From positions 1 through 35,948 of the forward strand of contig DXHA01000046.1 of assembly GCA_019113675.1 (NCBI GenBank): 35,948 nt of DNA, written 5' to 3'. Of this stretch, positions 8,497 to 18,411 are shown one piece after another (the stretch's first letter is position 1; each line of letters starts with the position of its first letter). The notes beneath the pieces are model-generated. The model had not been told where the DNA came from and searched no databases. It worked only from the letters and a program-made list of their open reading frames with translations. Source of the stretch: Candidatus Yaniella excrementigallinarum. Its GTDB lineage: Bacteria > Actinomycetota > Actinomycetes > Actinomycetales > Micrococcaceae. The position numbers were made by a program, and so were the translations under genes.

Positions 8497-9345
8497 CTAC
8501 TTCACGACAAGCTCTTCGTGAGCAGAGCTAATAGCCACCTGCAAATCTGATACGTTTGGCCCGTATTTCAAGATCCCTCTCGACGAGTTGACGAGGACAT
8601 TAGGCCAAGCTTCACCAAAGCCTGCACGGATATCGGCTGCCTGGGCCCCCTGGGAACCATATCCAGGTGCCAGTATGGGAGCATTTGCCCTAACCAAATC
8701 GATATTTAATGCCTTGGCGGCAGCCGTCACGGTAGCGCCCACCACCAGGCCAATCGACCCTAGTCGATGCGCGTTTTGGTTGTCCTTACCTGCGGCATCA
8801 ACAATACGTTTAGCAACAGAGTCTCCCGACGAACCAAGATGTTGAACAGAGGCTCCTTCAGGGTTTGAGGTTAGTGCTAACACGAAAACCCCGCGGTTAT
8901 TTGCTAATGCCAAGTCAATGCTAGGACGCAGCGATTCGTATCCCAAATACGCAGATAATGTCACCGCATCAGCTGCAAGCGGTGATTCACTAGTCAGCCA
9001 GGCCGCCGCATAACCAGCCATAGTGGAGCCAATATCGCCACGTTTTGCATCCGCAATGGTCAGAATCCCAGCATCCCGTGCCAGTTGCAGTGTGGATTCA
9101 AGAACCGCATAACCCGCGGAGCCAAAACGCTCATAAAGCGCGACTTGGGGTTTGAGAGCCGCAACCCCGGTCGTTCCGGCTGCAGCTTCAACAACAGTTT
9201 TTGAAAACGTCTCAAGCCCTGCTGTGTCGTCATTGAGCCCCCACGCTGACAGTAGCTGCGGGTGTGGATCTATACCCAGACACAATGGACCCTGATGATC
9301 CATTGCTTGGACTAAACGGTCTCCGAATGAGCGTTCCATGGTCAT
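8497..9345 (-). CDS. pyrF: Orotidine 5'-phosphate decarboxylase
   Basis: Last step of UMP synthesis, decarboxylating OMP. The 282-residue protein is of the longer type (about 270-280 residues) common in actinobacteria. Visible are LCLGIDPHPQLL near the N-terminus, the catalytic LTIADAKRGDIGSTMAGYA motif with the Asp-Lys-Asp charge network, and the phosphate-binding end GYGSQGAQAADI with VNSSRGI. The ATG at 9343-9345 directly abuts the carB stop, so it is translationally coupled to carB; a second ATG two codons later is equally possible. It is the last pyr gene of the cluster; pyrD and pyrE are not in the window. Confidence 0.96.
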   Translation of the reverse strand: MTMERSFGDRLVQAMDHQGPLCLGIDPHPQLLSAWGLNDDTAGLETFSKTVVEAAAGTTGVAALKPQVALYERFGSAGYAVLESTLQLARDAGILTIADAKRGDIGSTMAGYAAAWLTSESPLAADAVTLSAYLGYESLRPSIDLALANNRGVFVLALTSNPEGASVQHLGSSGDSVAKRIVDAAGKDNQNAHRLGSIGLVVGATVTAAAKALNIDLVRANAPILAPGYGSQGAQAADIRAGFGEAWPNVLVNSSRGILKYGPNVSDLQVAISSAHEELVVK

Positions 9346-12300
9346 CTACCGCTGATTCCTGATAACTGCAGACAAACGACGATCGTGCTCTTGCAGGCTC
9401 GTGACGTCCCAAGAATATTGTCGCTGTGCCTGAATAGCTTGCAGGGCTGTGCCAAAGGCGGCAAGTGTCGTCACGATCGGGACCCCCAACGAATTTGCCG
9501 CGGCACGGATTTCATAACCATCTCCACGTGCCTCAGAACCCGAGGGGGTGTTGACGACCAGATCAACCCGACCATCTTCAAGTTGGTCAAGGATCGTTTC
9601 GCCAGGTTTATCGGCGTCTCTTGTTATTTTATCAACCGTTTCGGTGGCAATTCCATTGCGTGCCAAAACATCTGCGGTACCACCGGTAGATACCAGTTCG
9701 AAGCCCATATCGGTTAAACGCTTAGCGTGCGCCACGATCCCGCGCTTGTCTCGATTCGCAACAGAAATAAAGACCCTACCGTCGGTTGGTAGTTTACCTC
9801 CAACAGCATCCTGAGATTTTGCATAAGCAGTGTCGAAATACTTATCAATGCCCATGACTTCACCAGTTGAACGCATTTCTGGGCCCAACAGCGAATCCAC
9901 TACGCGGCCTTCTGGTGTCCGAAAGCGGGTGAATGGTAGCACTGCCTCTTTGACGGCAATAGGAGCGCCCAACGGTAATGACCAACCATCATGGGTTGCA
10001 GGTAGATCACCGGTTTCTCGCAATTGGGCAATAGTGAAGCCAACACCAAGTTTTGCTGCAGCTTTGGCTAAGGCGACACCGGTAGCTTTCGAAACAAAAG
10101 GCACCGTCCGTGAGGCACGTGGATTTGCTTCAATCACGTACAAAATATCTGCCGTCAATGCGAACTGGATATTGATCAGGCCACGGACTCCAACACCTTG
10201 GGCAATAGCTTCGGTTGCTTCTCGAACGCGCGCCAACACATCGGGGGCCAGTGTGGTAGGCGGTAGTACACATGCCGAATCACCAGAGTGCACTCCGGCT
10301 TCTTCAATGTGTTCCATAATGCCACCCATGAACAATTCTTCACCGTCATATAGTGCATCCACATCGATTTCGATGGCGTCATCCAAGAACCGGTCAACCA
10401 ATACGGGGTGTTCGACAGTAATCTCGGCGGTGGAGTTTTCTATGTATGCCGACAGTTGGTCTTCACCATAGACAATTTCCATGCCGCGGCCGCCCAATAC
10501 GTAGGAGGGCCGTACCAATACGGGATACCCAATTTCATCGGCAACAGCCTTGGCATCATCAAAGGATACGGCCGTACCACTTTTTGGTGCCGCAAGGTCG
10601 GCCTGCTGAAGAACCTGTGCGAATAAGCCTCGATGCTCTGCTAAATCAATGGCTTCAGGAGAAGTACCCAGAATAACGACCCCAGCCTCGGCAAGATCTT
10701 TGGCCAGTTTCAGTGGCGTTTGCCCACCCAATTGGACAAAGACTCCCTTAACCGGGCCGGTTTGTTCTTCAGCATGAATAATTTCCAGTACGTCTTCTAG
10801 CGTCAGCGGCTCAAAATACAACCGGTCTGACATATCAGAGTCGGTTGAGACTGTTTCTGGGTTGCAGTTAACCAGTACCGTATCGTAACCGGCTTGTTGC
10901 ATGGCCATGGTCGCATGCACACATGAGTAATCGAACTCGACGCCTTGTCCAATCCGGTTTGGTCCCGACCCTAAAATGACGACGGTAGGCCGCTGGTGGT
11001 CGGTAATTTCGGTTTCCTGACCATCGTATGACGAATAATGATAAGGAGCTTGAGCAGCATGCTCCCCTGCTGCTGTGTCAACCGACTTATAAATTGGACG
11101 TACGCCTAGCGCGTGGCGGACGCCCCGGACAACAGCTTCGTCCATGTGGCGTAGTTGCCCGAGCTGCTTATCGGAGAAACCGTGACGCTTAGCATACAGC
11201 AACAAGTCTTGCGTGAGTTCATCGGCGTTACGGATTTGAGTAGCAATTTCATTGATTAGGCACAGCTGATCAAGAAACCATGGGTCGATCTTAGTCGTTT
11301 CGAATATTTCTGTGGTGGTTGCCCCACCAAGTAAGGCCCGCTGAATCTGTCCTAGCCGGGAGGTAGTTGCAGTCTTGGACGCTTCCAGTAGAGCTGCCGT
11401 TTCAGTGGCGTCTGGGATAGTAAAATCTAATTCGGCGTCATTATTTTGTTCCAGTGACCGTAAGGCTTTTTGCAAGGCCTCAGTGAAGTTTCGGCCAAAG
11501 GACATTACTTCACCAACGGCCTTCATCGTTGTCGTCAGCGTGGCATCAGCTGCCGGGAATTTTTCAAAAGCAAAGCGTGGGACTTTGACGACCGCGTAAT
11601 CCAAAGCTGGCTCAAATGCTGCTGTGGTCGTACCGGTAATATCATTGACCACTTCATCCAGGGTGTATCCAAGCGAGAGCTTTGTGGCAATTTTGGCAAT
11701 TGGATAACCGGTGGCCTTGGATGCCAATGCCGACGAACGCGACACGCGTGGGTTCATTTCAATGACGACAATGCGGCCATCGTCCGGGTTGACTGCAAAT
11801 TGGATATTGCAACCACCCGTAGCCACACCGACTTCACGAATAATCTTGATGGAGATATCACGCATCTTGTGGTATTCGCGGTCGGTCAGGGTGACCGCTG
11901 GTGCGACGGTTATCGCGTCTCCTGTGTGAACTCCTACCGGATCAAAGTTTTCGATGGAACACAGCGCAATAACGTTATCTGCGCTATCGCGCATCATTTC
12001 AAATTCGTATTCTTTCCACCCCAAGATTGACTCTTCGAGTAGTACTTCAGAAGTCGGTGAGTACTGTAAACCGGCACCGGCGATGCGATGCAGATCTGTT
12101 TCGTCATAGGCCATGCCCGAACCAAGACCACCCATGGTATAGGATGGCCGAACTACCATTGGGTAGCCCAGTTCTTTGGCGGCTTCCAATGCTTCGTCCA
12201 TGGTATTGACGATGACCGACCGAGCCGATTCTGCACCGCAGCGTTCTACGACACCTTTAAATTGTTCACGGTTTTCACCAAGTTCGATGGCCGCAATATT

Positions 12301-12654
12301 AGCGCCAATAAGTTCGACATCATATTGGTCTAATATCCCGCGCTCATCTAGCTGAATGGCAGTGTTCAGCGCAGTTTGACCACCCAGGGTAGGCAAAATA
12401 GCGTCGGGGCGTTCTGCATCGATTATTTTTTCAACGACGTCGGCGGTAATAGGCTCGACATAGGTGGCATCGGCCATTTCTGGGTCAGTCATGATCGTGG
12501 CCGGGTTGGAGTTCACCAACACTACGCGGATACCTTCGTCTTTGAGGACGCGAATAGCTTGCGTGCCAGAGTAGTCAAATTCGGCGGCCTGACCGATCAC
12601 GATCGGTCCAGATCCGATAACTAATACGGATGTGAGGTCTGTGCGTTTTGGCAT
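9346..12654 (-). CDS. carB: Carbamoyl-phosphate synthase large subunit
   Basis: Makes carbamoyl phosphate from bicarbonate, ammonia and two ATP. The 1102 residues are full length: two homologous ATP-grasp halves (about 1-400 and 560-940) and a C-terminal MGS-like allosteric domain (about 950-1075). Conserved pieces are [20 protein letters not shown] at the N-terminus, [51 protein letters not shown], the second-half [16 protein letters not shown] and [16 protein letters not shown], and [14 protein letters not shown] in the MGS domain. Both ATP-grasp halves look active. This matters because the partner CarA has lost its glutaminase residues, so CarB would have to be fed with free ammonia. It begins with ATG 20 bases after the carA stop. 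Confidence 0.97.
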   Translation of the reverse strand: MPKRTDLTSVLVIGSGPIVIGQAAEFDYSGTQAIRVLKDEGIRVVLVNSNPATIMTDPEMADATYVEPITADVVEKIIDAERPDAILPTLGGQTALNTAIQLDERGILDQYDVELIGANIAAIELGENREQFKGVVERCGAESARSVIVNTMDEALEAAKELGYPMVVRPSYTMGGLGSGMAYDETDLHRIAGAGLQYSPTSEVLLEESILGWKEYEFEMMRDSADNVIALCSIENFDPVGVHTGDAITVAPAVTLTDREYHKMRDISIKIIREVGVATGGCNIQFAVNPDDGRIVVIEMNPRVSRSSALASKATGYPIAKIATKLSLGYTLDEVVNDITGTTTAAFEPALDYAVVKVPRFAFEKFPAADATLTTTMKAVGEVMSFGRNFTEALQKALRSLEQNNDAELDFTIPDATETAALLEASKTATTSRLGQIQRALLGGATTTEIFETTKIDPWFLDQLCLINEIATQIRNADELTQDLLLYAKRHGFSDKQLGQLRHMDEAVVRGVRHALGVRPIYKSVDTAAGEHAAQAPYHYSSYDGQETEITDHQRPTVVILGSGPNRIGQGVEFDYSCVHATMAMQQAGYDTVLVNCNPETVSTDSDMSDRLYFEPLTLEDVLEIIHAEEQTGPVKGVFVQLGGQTPLKLAKDLAEAGVVILGTSPEAIDLAEHRGLFAQVLQQADLAAPKSGTAVSFDDAKAVADEIGYPVLVRPSYVLGGRGMEIVYGEDQLSAYIENSTAEITVEHPVLVDRFLDDAIEIDVDALYDGEELFMGGIMEHIEEAGVHSGDSACVLPPTTLAPDVLARVREATEAIAQGVGVRGLINIQFALTADILYVIEANPRASRTVPFVSKATGVALAKAAAKLGVGFTIAQLRETGDLPATHDGWSLPLGAPIAVKEAVLPFTRFRTPEGRVVDSLLGPEMRSTGEVMGIDKYFDTAYAKSQDAVGGKLPTDGRVFISVANRDKRGIVAHAKRLTDMGFELVSTGGTADVLARNGIATETVDKITRDADKPGETILDQLEDGRVDLVVNTPSGSEARGDGYEIRAAANSLGVPIVTTLAAFGTALQAIQAQRQYSWDVTSLQEHDRRLSAVIRNQR

Positions 12655-12674
12655 GATCTGTCGTTCCCTTCGTC

Positions 12675-13799
12675 TTACTCGCCGGTGGCCATCAGGGTTG
12701 CAAAACGGTCAAAGACCGGGTGTGGCTCATTTACGGTTATGGCCGAATCCTCGGGATAATATTGCACGGTAATGACCGGTAGCTCATTAGCTTCTAAGGC
12801 TTCCACGGATTTATCGTTCAGACTGTATTGGGTGACAGTTACATTGCCATAGTCGGTGTTTGGGGATTGTTGGGTACCCAACTTAGCGTTGACTGCATAT
12901 TCGTGGTTCTGATTAGTGATCAAACTGTGGCCCGAGGCTATGTCATAGACGGGATGATTCGGCCCGCGATGGGCTTGTGGCATACGGGCGGTGGTAAACC
13001 CCAGTGCCGTAGCAATGACCTGGTGTCCAAGCCCAATACCCAGCATCGGCACTTTGGCATCCAGTAGGTCTTTAGCCAGCTGTACCTGGGCTTTGGCTTC
13101 TGCTGGATTGCCCGGACCGGAAGAGAACACTACCCCATTGCTCTGTGTGTCAAGGACTTCTGAGGCTGCTGTTGTAGCCGGTAACACTTCTACCGTGTTG
13201 CCACGGGCAACCAGCTGATCAATTGTGGCTTGACGTACTCCCAAATCAATCAAAGCGACCTTTGCTTTCGCGTCTTCTGCTTCGACCACGTAAGAAGTCT
13301 GGGATGATACTTGCTCCAGTAGATCTGCGGTGCTTGACGGTTGCCAATTACATACCTTCGCAACGAGATCGACATCAGCATCAAGGGCTTGTTCACCGGT
13401 AAATATTGCAGCATTGACTTGACCAAGCGAAGCGATGCGTCGAGTCAACGCACGGGTATCAACCCCGGCGATTCCTACGACATTGACCTTTTCCAACACT
13501 TCTTCCAACGACTGTTCTGATTGCCAATTCGAGCGGATTCTGGCTGGATCGCGGATGACTACGCCATTGGGCCAGTAGGTATCTGATTCAGCATCCGCCG
13601 CGTTGACCCCAACGTTTCCGATGTGCGGGAAGGTGAATACCATAATGGTATTTGCATTAGATGGATTCGTCAGACTGTGCTGGTAACCCGTCATCGTCGT
13701 GTCGAAAACCAGTTCACCATATACGCTGCCGGTTGCGGCATAGGTGGTTCCCAGGTAAATGGTGCCATCTGCCAGGACAAGTTTGGCTGATGTGCTCAT
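12675..13799 (-). CDS. carA: Carbamoyl-phosphate synthase small subunit with a dead glutaminase site
   Basis: Normally the glutamine-hydrolysing subunit that passes ammonia to CarB. The 374-residue protein is full length and the N-terminal domain (about 1-150) is well conserved ([35 protein letters not shown]). In the C-terminal glutamine amidotransferase domain the nucleophile motif GICLGHQ reads GIGLGHQ (Gly 256, codon GGG at 13032-13034). The catalytic His of QYHPE is Tyr 348 (codon TAT at 12756-12758) while the following Glu 350 remains, and the glutamine-pocket motif NHGF reads NHEY at 298-301. Hydrolysis of glutamine is therefore not expected; the protein probably acts only as a structural partner of CarB. 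No frameshift or stop is present. Its ATG overlaps the preceding ORF by four bases (ATGA). Confidence 0.94.
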   Translation of the reverse strand: MSTSAKLVLADGTIYLGTTYAATGSVYGELVFDTTMTGYQHSLTNPSNANTIMVFTFPHIGNVGVNAADAESDTYWPNGVVIRDPARIRSNWQSEQSLEEVLEKVNVVGIAGVDTRALTRRIASLGQVNAAIFTGEQALDADVDLVAKVCNWQPSSTADLLEQVSSQTSYVVEAEDAKAKVALIDLGVRQATIDQLVARGNTVEVLPATTAASEVLDTQSNGVVFSSGPGNPAEAKAQVQLAKDLLDAKVPMLGIGLGHQVIATALGFTTARMPQAHRGPNHPVYDIASGHSLITNQNHEYAVNAKLGTQQSPNTDYGNVTVTQYSLNDKSVEALEANELPVITVQYYPEDSAITVNEPHPVFDRFATLMATGE

Positions 13800-14305
13800 G
13801 CTGTCTGCCTTCCGTTAGTAAGGGTATCAAGTTGGGTGCGAAGTGCTTGATGTTCTTCGATAGTTTCAGCGCGAAATCCGGTGGTCACTTCGGTTTCGTC
13901 CAGCCACCAGGTAATGGCCAGCAGGCCATCTTTTTCCACAAACTTGCCAGCCATGCCCGAAACCGTAGCGCTTGTGATGATGTCGGATGTGGGAATAAAA
14001 ATATTTGGTTCGCCAGCGCGAAGAATGGCGACCCCGGTAGGATGCACTTCTAGTTGGCCCTGGCTGCGGTTACCTAGGCTGTGCGCAGTCACGCGCTCAA
14101 GCAGATGGTTTCCCAAAATGGTGGTGACATATATGCCGTTGGCCATAGCACTTGGTTGTTGATCGAGAATATATTGTGGCACTTCGAGAGGATGTGCAAT
14201 ATATCGTTGTCGTTTAGTGCGGTTTCGTCGGCCGATAATCATGCCGCCAATAATCGCTACGATAAGTAGCGCACTGAGAGTTACGGTAAGAATTGTTTCG
14301 TCCAC
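13796..14305 (-). CDS. Membrane-anchored PH-like protein of the pyrimidine operon
   Basis: A 169-residue protein of unknown function. It has one N-terminal membrane segment (about residues 5-25, ending in the basic stretch GRRNRTKRQR, which should stay in the cytoplasm) followed by a soluble domain of mixed beta structure. Proteins of this size and layout lie between pyrC and carA in many Micrococcales and are annotated as PH-like domain proteins; I recognise it by position and layout, not by a motif. It overlaps carA by ATGA and starts 18 bases after pyrC, so it is translated as part of the operon. A membrane-bound role near carbamoyl-phosphate synthetase is only a guess. Confidence 0.8.
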   Translation of the reverse strand: MDETILTVTLSALLIVAIIGGMIIGRRNRTKRQRYIAHPLEVPQYILDQQPSAMANGIYVTTILGNHLLERVTAHSLGNRSQGQLEVHPTGVAILRAGEPNIFIPTSDIITSATVSGMAGKFVEKDGLLAITWWLDETEVTTGFRAETIEEHQALRTQLDTLTNGRQTA

Positions 14306-14323
14306 TACTGGGATCTTTCCTTA

Positions 14324-15649
14324 TTAGCTGCGTTGGTAAGGGCTGCTAATGTTCGCGTCAGCGACAACCTGATGACCTCGATACAAAACGTTGGTGACCT
14401 TGCCTACAAGTTCCATGCCACGGTATGGGGAGTTGGTTGATTTGGAAGTGTGGTTTATCGGATTCACCACGAATCGGTGTGCAGGATCATAGACAGCGAT
14501 ATTCGCTAAAGCACCTTCAACCAGTCCTCCGGTTTCGGTGAGCTGACCCTGGTCAGTATGACGGTAGATACGGGCCGGATTGGCCGACATCACCTGAGCA
14601 ACCCCGTGCCAGTCCATCAAGCCGGTATCCACCATCGTGTGTTGGATAACCGGCAAAGCAGTTTCCAAGCCGGTCATCCCCATCGCAGCTACAACCCATT
14701 CGCACTGCTTGGTCTCTTCGGTATGAGGGGCATGGTCGGTACCCACAGTGTCAATAGTGCCATCAGCCAGGCCGTTGCGCAGTGCATGCACATCGGAATC
14801 CTTACGCAACGGCGGGTTGACCTTATATACCGGGTCATAGGTTTTTACGTAGTCTTCCGTAAGTAATAAATGGTGCGGCGTTACTTCTGCAGTCACATTT
14901 ATCCCTTGGGATTTAGCCCATCGAATCAGCTCTACGGAACCCGCTGTCGATACGTGGCATATATGGACCCGTGAATCTACGTGTTGGGCCAATAATACGT
15001 CTCGGGCAATGATTGACTCTTCGGCCACGGCCGGCCAACCTGCAAGTCCCAATTCAGACGACAGTGCAGATTCGTTCATCTGGGCACCGTTGGTGAGCCG
15101 TGGCTCTTGAGCGTGCTGCGCAATAAAGCCATCAAACGACTTCACACACTCTAATGCCCGACGCATTAATACCGGGTCCCATACACACATTCCATCGTCT
15201 GAAAACATGATGACTTTTGCGGCTGAATCATGCATGGCCGAAAATTCAGCTAAATGTTCACCCGCTAACCCAACTGTCACTGCACCCACCGGATAGACAT
15301 CAGTCCAGCCAGCTTCTTTGCCTAGCCGATAAACTTGCTCGACGACGCCGGCGGTATCTGCCACCGGATCAGAGTTCGCCATAGCATGAACAGCAGTATA
15401 TCCGCCCATTGCTGCCGCTCGTGTGCCAGTTTCAATGGTTTCGGCGTCGTTATTACCTGGCTCTCGTAGGTGCGTATGCAGATCTACCAGCCCAGGAAGG
15501 ACAATTTTTCCTGTGGCATCAATAATCTTGGCACCATCAGCACTGAGGTGCTGTCCTAATTGGGCAATACGGCCGTCACTATCCACAATAATATCTGTTT
15601 GAATACCATCGGGGGTTGTGCCACCGGTGATGAGATAGGTATAAGTCAT
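14324..15649 (-). CDS. pyrC: Dihydroorotase
   Basis: Zinc enzyme that cyclises carbamoyl aspartate to dihydroorotate. The 441-residue product is a class I dihydroorotase. All metal and catalytic residues are visible: VDLHTHLREPG (two His, about residues 55-65), the Asp in MFSDDGMCVWD, His in IAQHAQEP, His in VHICHVSTAG and the catalytic Asp in GTDHAPHTEETK. Two ATG codons compete: 15664 overlaps the pyrB stop as ATGA, while 15649 has AAAGG seven bases upstream, which I prefer; the choice changes the N-terminus by five residues. It lies between pyrB and the membrane ORF. Confidence 0.96.
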   Translation of the reverse strand: MTYTYLITGGTTPDGIQTDIIVDSDGRIAQLGQHLSADGAKIIDATGKIVLPGLVDLHTHLREPGNNDAETIETGTRAAAMGGYTAVHAMANSDPVADTAGVVEQVYRLGKEAGWTDVYPVGAVTVGLAGEHLAEFSAMHDSAAKVIMFSDDGMCVWDPVLMRRALECVKSFDGFIAQHAQEPRLTNGAQMNESALSSELGLAGWPAVAEESIIARDVLLAQHVDSRVHICHVSTAGSVELIRWAKSQGINVTAEVTPHHLLLTEDYVKTYDPVYKVNPPLRKDSDVHALRNGLADGTIDTVGTDHAPHTEETKQCEWVVAAMGMTGLETALPVIQHTMVDTGLMDWHGVAQVMSANPARIYRHTDQGQLTETGGLVEGALANIAVYDPAHRFVVNPINHTSKSTNSPYRGMELVGKVTNVLYRGHQVVADANISSPYQRS

Positions 15650-15660
15650 GTTTAGGCCTT

Positions 15661-16611
15661 TCATTGCCCAGGTTGGCTTGCAAGCAATAGATAGAGCACT
15701 GCCATGCGGACTGATACGCCGTTGGCTACTTGTTCCAAGGCAGTATTTTGTACCGAGTCAGCGGCTGCAGCAGAGATTTCAAGGCCCCTATTCATCGGGC
15801 CCGGGTGCATTATGAAGGTTTGTGTCCCTGCAATGGTCTTATACCGGTCATTGGTGAGGCCCCAGCCACGGGTATATTCGGATGCCGATGGGAAAAAATC
15901 TCCAGACATACGTTCGGCTTGTACTCTCAGCATCATGATCGCATCGGGCCGCTGAGCCAATAGGGCATCTAAATCATAGTTGATATCAACCGGCCATGTA
16001 TTTACTCCAACAGGCATGAGCGTGGGTGGACCGGATAATGTTACTTTGGCTCCCAAGGTATGTAGCAGCCAAACATTTGAACGTGCGACACGAGAATGCA
16101 ATATATCGCCGACAATTACTACATGCACGTCTTCAAGATTTTTACCAGTGGCGTGTTGTTTATGTAGTCGGTTTCGTAGTGTGAAGGCATCAAGCAGTGC
16201 CTGTGTAGGGTGTTCGTGGGTGCCATCACCGGCGTTAATAATTGCAGACGATGACCACCCGAAATTAGCCAGTTGATTAGCTGCACCGGATGCCCAGTGA
16301 CGCATAACAATCGCATCGCCACCGATAGCTTCCAAAGTTTGCACAGTGTCTTTCAGTGATTCACCCTTAGAGACCGATGAAGTTTTGACAGCAAAATTTA
16401 ACACGTCTGCTGACAGTCGCTTTGCTGCGGCTTCAAAAGACGTCCGTGTGCGAGTGGAATCTTCAAAAAATAAGTTGACGACGGTCTGACCACGCAGTGT
16501 AGGAAGTTTTTTTATGGAACGCTGCGATACTGTTGCCATTTCTTGTGCGGTATCAAGAATAGCCATGGCGTTGTCGTAGGACAGATTTCGGGTAGCCAAT
16601 AGGTGCCGCAT
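15661..16611 (-). CDS. pyrB: Aspartate carbamoyltransferase catalytic subunit
   Basis: Joins carbamoyl phosphate and aspartate, the first committed pyrimidine step. The 316-residue catalytic chain shows the carbamoyl-phosphate loop [13 protein letters not shown] at residues 48-60, SKGESLKDT with the Lys of the neighbouring 80s loop, MRHWASGAA near 103-110 and [10 protein letters not shown] at 134-143. No regulatory pyrI gene is present, as expected for actinobacteria. The start ATG shares one base with the pyrR stop (TAATG), and the stop overlaps a possible pyrC start. It consumes the carbamoyl phosphate made by the CarA/CarB pair encoded downstream. Confidence 0.97.
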   Translation of the reverse strand: MRHLLATRNLSYDNAMAILDTAQEMATVSQRSIKKLPTLRGQTVVNLFFEDSTRTRTSFEAAAKRLSADVLNFAVKTSSVSKGESLKDTVQTLEAIGGDAIVMRHWASGAANQLANFGWSSSAIINAGDGTHEHPTQALLDAFTLRNRLHKQHATGKNLEDVHVVIVGDILHSRVARSNVWLLHTLGAKVTLSGPPTLMPVGVNTWPVDINYDLDALLAQRPDAIMMLRVQAERMSGDFFPSASEYTRGWGLTNDRYKTIAGTQTFIMHPGPMNRGLEISAAAADSVQNTALEQVANGVSVRMAVLYLLLASQPGQ

Positions 16612-17195
16612 TAGTCGATCACATCCACAATTTGTACTTGGTCGGATGTGTAGCCCTGGTTACTACCGTCAATTTCTTCCATTTGCACCAGAACGTGTTC
16701 TGATGAAGCCGTTGGTAGGTTTTTGCCTACGTAATCAGCTCGTAGAGGTAGCTGTCGATGGCCACGGTCCACTAGTACGGCGAGCCGTACCGTATGCGGA
16801 CGTCCAATATCAGCTAACGCATCCAGCGCGGCACGAATGGTGCGTCCTGAATATAAGACATCATCGACAAGAACAACCACAGCGTTATCGATACCGGCTG
16901 GTGGGATGATCGTCGAGACAGGAATCCGCGATTCGGCACGGGCTAGATCATCACGGTATAGCGTGATGTCGAGCTGTCCGGTGCGATCATCAACAACAAA
17001 CTCTGGTTCAATCTCGGCTAACTTTGCTGCTAGACGATTAGCCAGCGGCACACCGCGTCGAGGGATGCCTAAAATGAGCAGGTTTTCTATCCCTCGGTTT
17101 GCCTCGAGGATTTCATGAGCAATCCGTGTCAGTACCCGGTTAATATCGGATTCTGACATGACAGTGCGCGCTTTGCGCACAGGTTCTGACACCAC
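16611..17195 (-). CDS. pyrR: Pyrimidine operon regulator / uracil phosphoribosyltransferase
   Basis: RNA-binding regulator that, with UMP or UTP bound, blocks pyr gene expression, and that also has some uracil phosphoribosyltransferase activity. The 194-residue protein contains the PRPP-binding motif [14 protein letters not shown] (about residues 100-113) and [10 protein letters not shown]. The GTG start at 17193-17195 is supported by AAAGGAGA six bases upstream, which rules out the later ATG at residue 13. It is the first gene of the pyr operon; the leader just before it holds a matching PyrR-binding RNA loop, so it probably represses its own operon. Confidence 0.96.
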   Translation of the reverse strand: MVSEPVRKARTVMSESDINRVLTRIAHEILEANRGIENLLILGIPRRGVPLANRLAAKLAEIEPEFVVDDRTGQLDITLYRDDLARAESRIPVSTIIPPAGIDNAVVVLVDDVLYSGRTIRAALDALADIGRPHTVRLAVLVDRGHRQLPLRADYVGKNLPTASSEHVLVQMEEIDGSNQGYTSDQVQIVDVID

Positions 17196-17198
17196 GTT

Positions 17199-17228
17199 GG
17201 TCTCCTTTCCCGCCTCACTGGACGGACC
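17199..17228 (-). promoter_or_regulatory. Predicted PyrR-binding RNA loop and ribosome binding site of pyrR
   Basis: In the minus-strand RNA, TCCAGTGAGGC (17222-17212) fits the PyrR-binding consensus UCCNGNGAGGY recognised in Gram-positive pyr leaders. It is closed by CCG/CGG (17225-17223 with 17212-17210). Six bases after this stem begins the Shine-Dalgarno AAAGGAGA (17208-17201). An outer GGU/ACC pairing (17228-17226 with 17201-17199) could enclose it. The position suggests that bound PyrR hides the ribosome binding site, as reported for Mycobacterium smegmatis. A second small hairpin, TCAGT-GAA-ACTGA, lies upstream at 17274-17262. No terminator was seen in this leader, so attenuation is less likely. 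Confidence 0.7.
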
Positions 17229-17312
17229 ATTAAAGGATCTGCGGGGCGTGTGGTGATCCCGTCAGTTTCACTGATATAACTGTAGCACCGGTTGAGGTAC
17301 CCGCGCTTCTGA

Positions 17313-17759
17313 TTACAACAGTAGTGTGGGCTTAAGTTCTTGGAGACGACCCAGCACACCATTGACGTAGCCTGGCGAATCGTCGTTGGAGTATTCTCGA
17401 GCCATATTGACTGCCTCGTTTACGGCAGCACCGTCAGGCATTTCGGTGTTAAACAGTAATTCCCATGTACCAAGTCGCAGAATCGATTTATCGACCGCTA
17501 ACATACGCTCCATAGTCCAGCCATGCGCGTACTGGGCTAATAATTCATCGATTTGTTCTTGGTGGGTTATAACACCGTCCAGAATCTTGGTGGTATAAGG
17601 GTTGATTGTTTGGTCCGTATAGGTTCGACGCCGCTGCAAAGCTTCCAGTGGAGTGGTTTGGCGTTGTTCTGCTTCAAATAGTATTTCTAAAGCACGGCGT
17701 CGAGCTCTACCTCGAGAACCAATTTTATGAGTGTGCTCGTTGTGTTGTTTATCAGCCAA
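17313..17759 (-). CDS. nusB: Transcription antitermination factor NusB
   Basis: Binds boxA RNA with S10 (NusE) in rRNA antitermination. The 148-residue product has the all-helical NusB fold signatures SRGRARRRALEILFEAEQR, FMERMLAVDKSILRLGTWELLF-like core (here WTMERMLAVDKSILRLGTWE) and AVNEAVNMAREYSNDDSPGYVNGVLGRL. ATG start 24 bases after the efp stop. It sits directly upstream of pyrR, with 117 bases between them that form the pyr leader. Confidence 0.96.
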   Translation of the reverse strand: MADKQHNEHTHKIGSRGRARRRALEILFEAEQRQTTPLEALQRRRTYTDQTINPYTTKILDGVITHQEQIDELLAQYAHGWTMERMLAVDKSILRLGTWELLFNTEMPDGAAVNEAVNMAREYSNDDSPGYVNGVLGRLQELKPTLLL

Positions 17760-17783
17760 TGTAGTGATACTCCGTGCCAGCTA

Positions 17784-18353
17784 TTATTCTGTGGCCCGAC
17801 CCTGATATTCACCGGTGCGGGTGTCAACACGAACTTTAGTGCCTTCTTCCATAAACAACGGTACCTGGATCTCGTAGCCGGTTTCCAACGTAGCTGGCTT
17901 AGTGCCACCAGATGAACGGTCACCTTGTAGACCCGGCTCGGTATATGTAATTTCCAAAGTCACAGAGGCTGGTAGTTCCAAATACAGCGGGGTGCCATCT
18001 GAAATGGCAATGCTGGCGGTTTCGTTTTCTAGTAAAAAGTTTGCGGCATCTCCGACGACGGAGGCAGGGACTATGACCTGGTCAAACGTTGTTAGGTCCA
18101 TAAAGATATATTCGTCTGCGTCACGGTAAAGGTACTGATATTCGGAACGGTCTACGCTGGCAAATTCGAGTTTCGCCCCGGCATTCCACGTCTTATCAAC
18201 AATTTTGTTGGAGGTAAGGTTCTTAATTTTCGTGCGAACAAAAGCACCACCTTTACCTGGTTTTACGTGTTGAAACTCTTGGACCTGCCACAGTTGGCCG
18301 TCTACAACAACAACCGAACCGTTTTTAATGTCATTACTGGTGAGCATAACCAT
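17784..18353 (-). CDS. efp: Translation elongation factor P
   Basis: Helps ribosomes stalled at polyproline stretches. From ATG 18353 the product is 189 residues, the normal EF-P length; an upstream in-frame ATG at 18419 would add a non-conserved 22-residue tail. Domain I has [19 protein letters not shown] and the loop [15 protein letters not shown] with the Lys at its tip; domains II and III follow, ending [24 protein letters not shown] and [13 protein letters not shown]. The start is preceded by GGAG ten bases upstream, and a second ATG lies two codons on. The upstream 113-base gap holds a possible -10 TACACT, so efp may have its own promoter. Confidence 0.96.
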   Translation of the reverse strand: MVMLTSNDIKNGSVVVVDGQLWQVQEFQHVKPGKGGAFVRTKIKNLTSNKIVDKTWNAGAKLEFASVDRSEYQYLYRDADEYIFMDLTTFDQVIVPASVVGDAANFLLENETASIAISDGTPLYLELPASVTLEITYTEPGLQGDRSSGGTKPATLETGYEIQVPLFMEEGTKVRVDTRTGEYQGRATE

Positions 18354-18411
18354 AAGGCATATTCTCCGTTTAAGATTTTGAAATAGGTGATAGCTGGCAG
18401 ATTCCAGTCGT

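Noticed and set aside
12675-13799. CarA changes explained as sequencing error or pseudogene
   Set aside because: The differences are in three separate motifs, the Cys-to-Gly change needs more than one base, the frame is open throughout and the rest of the protein is conserved.
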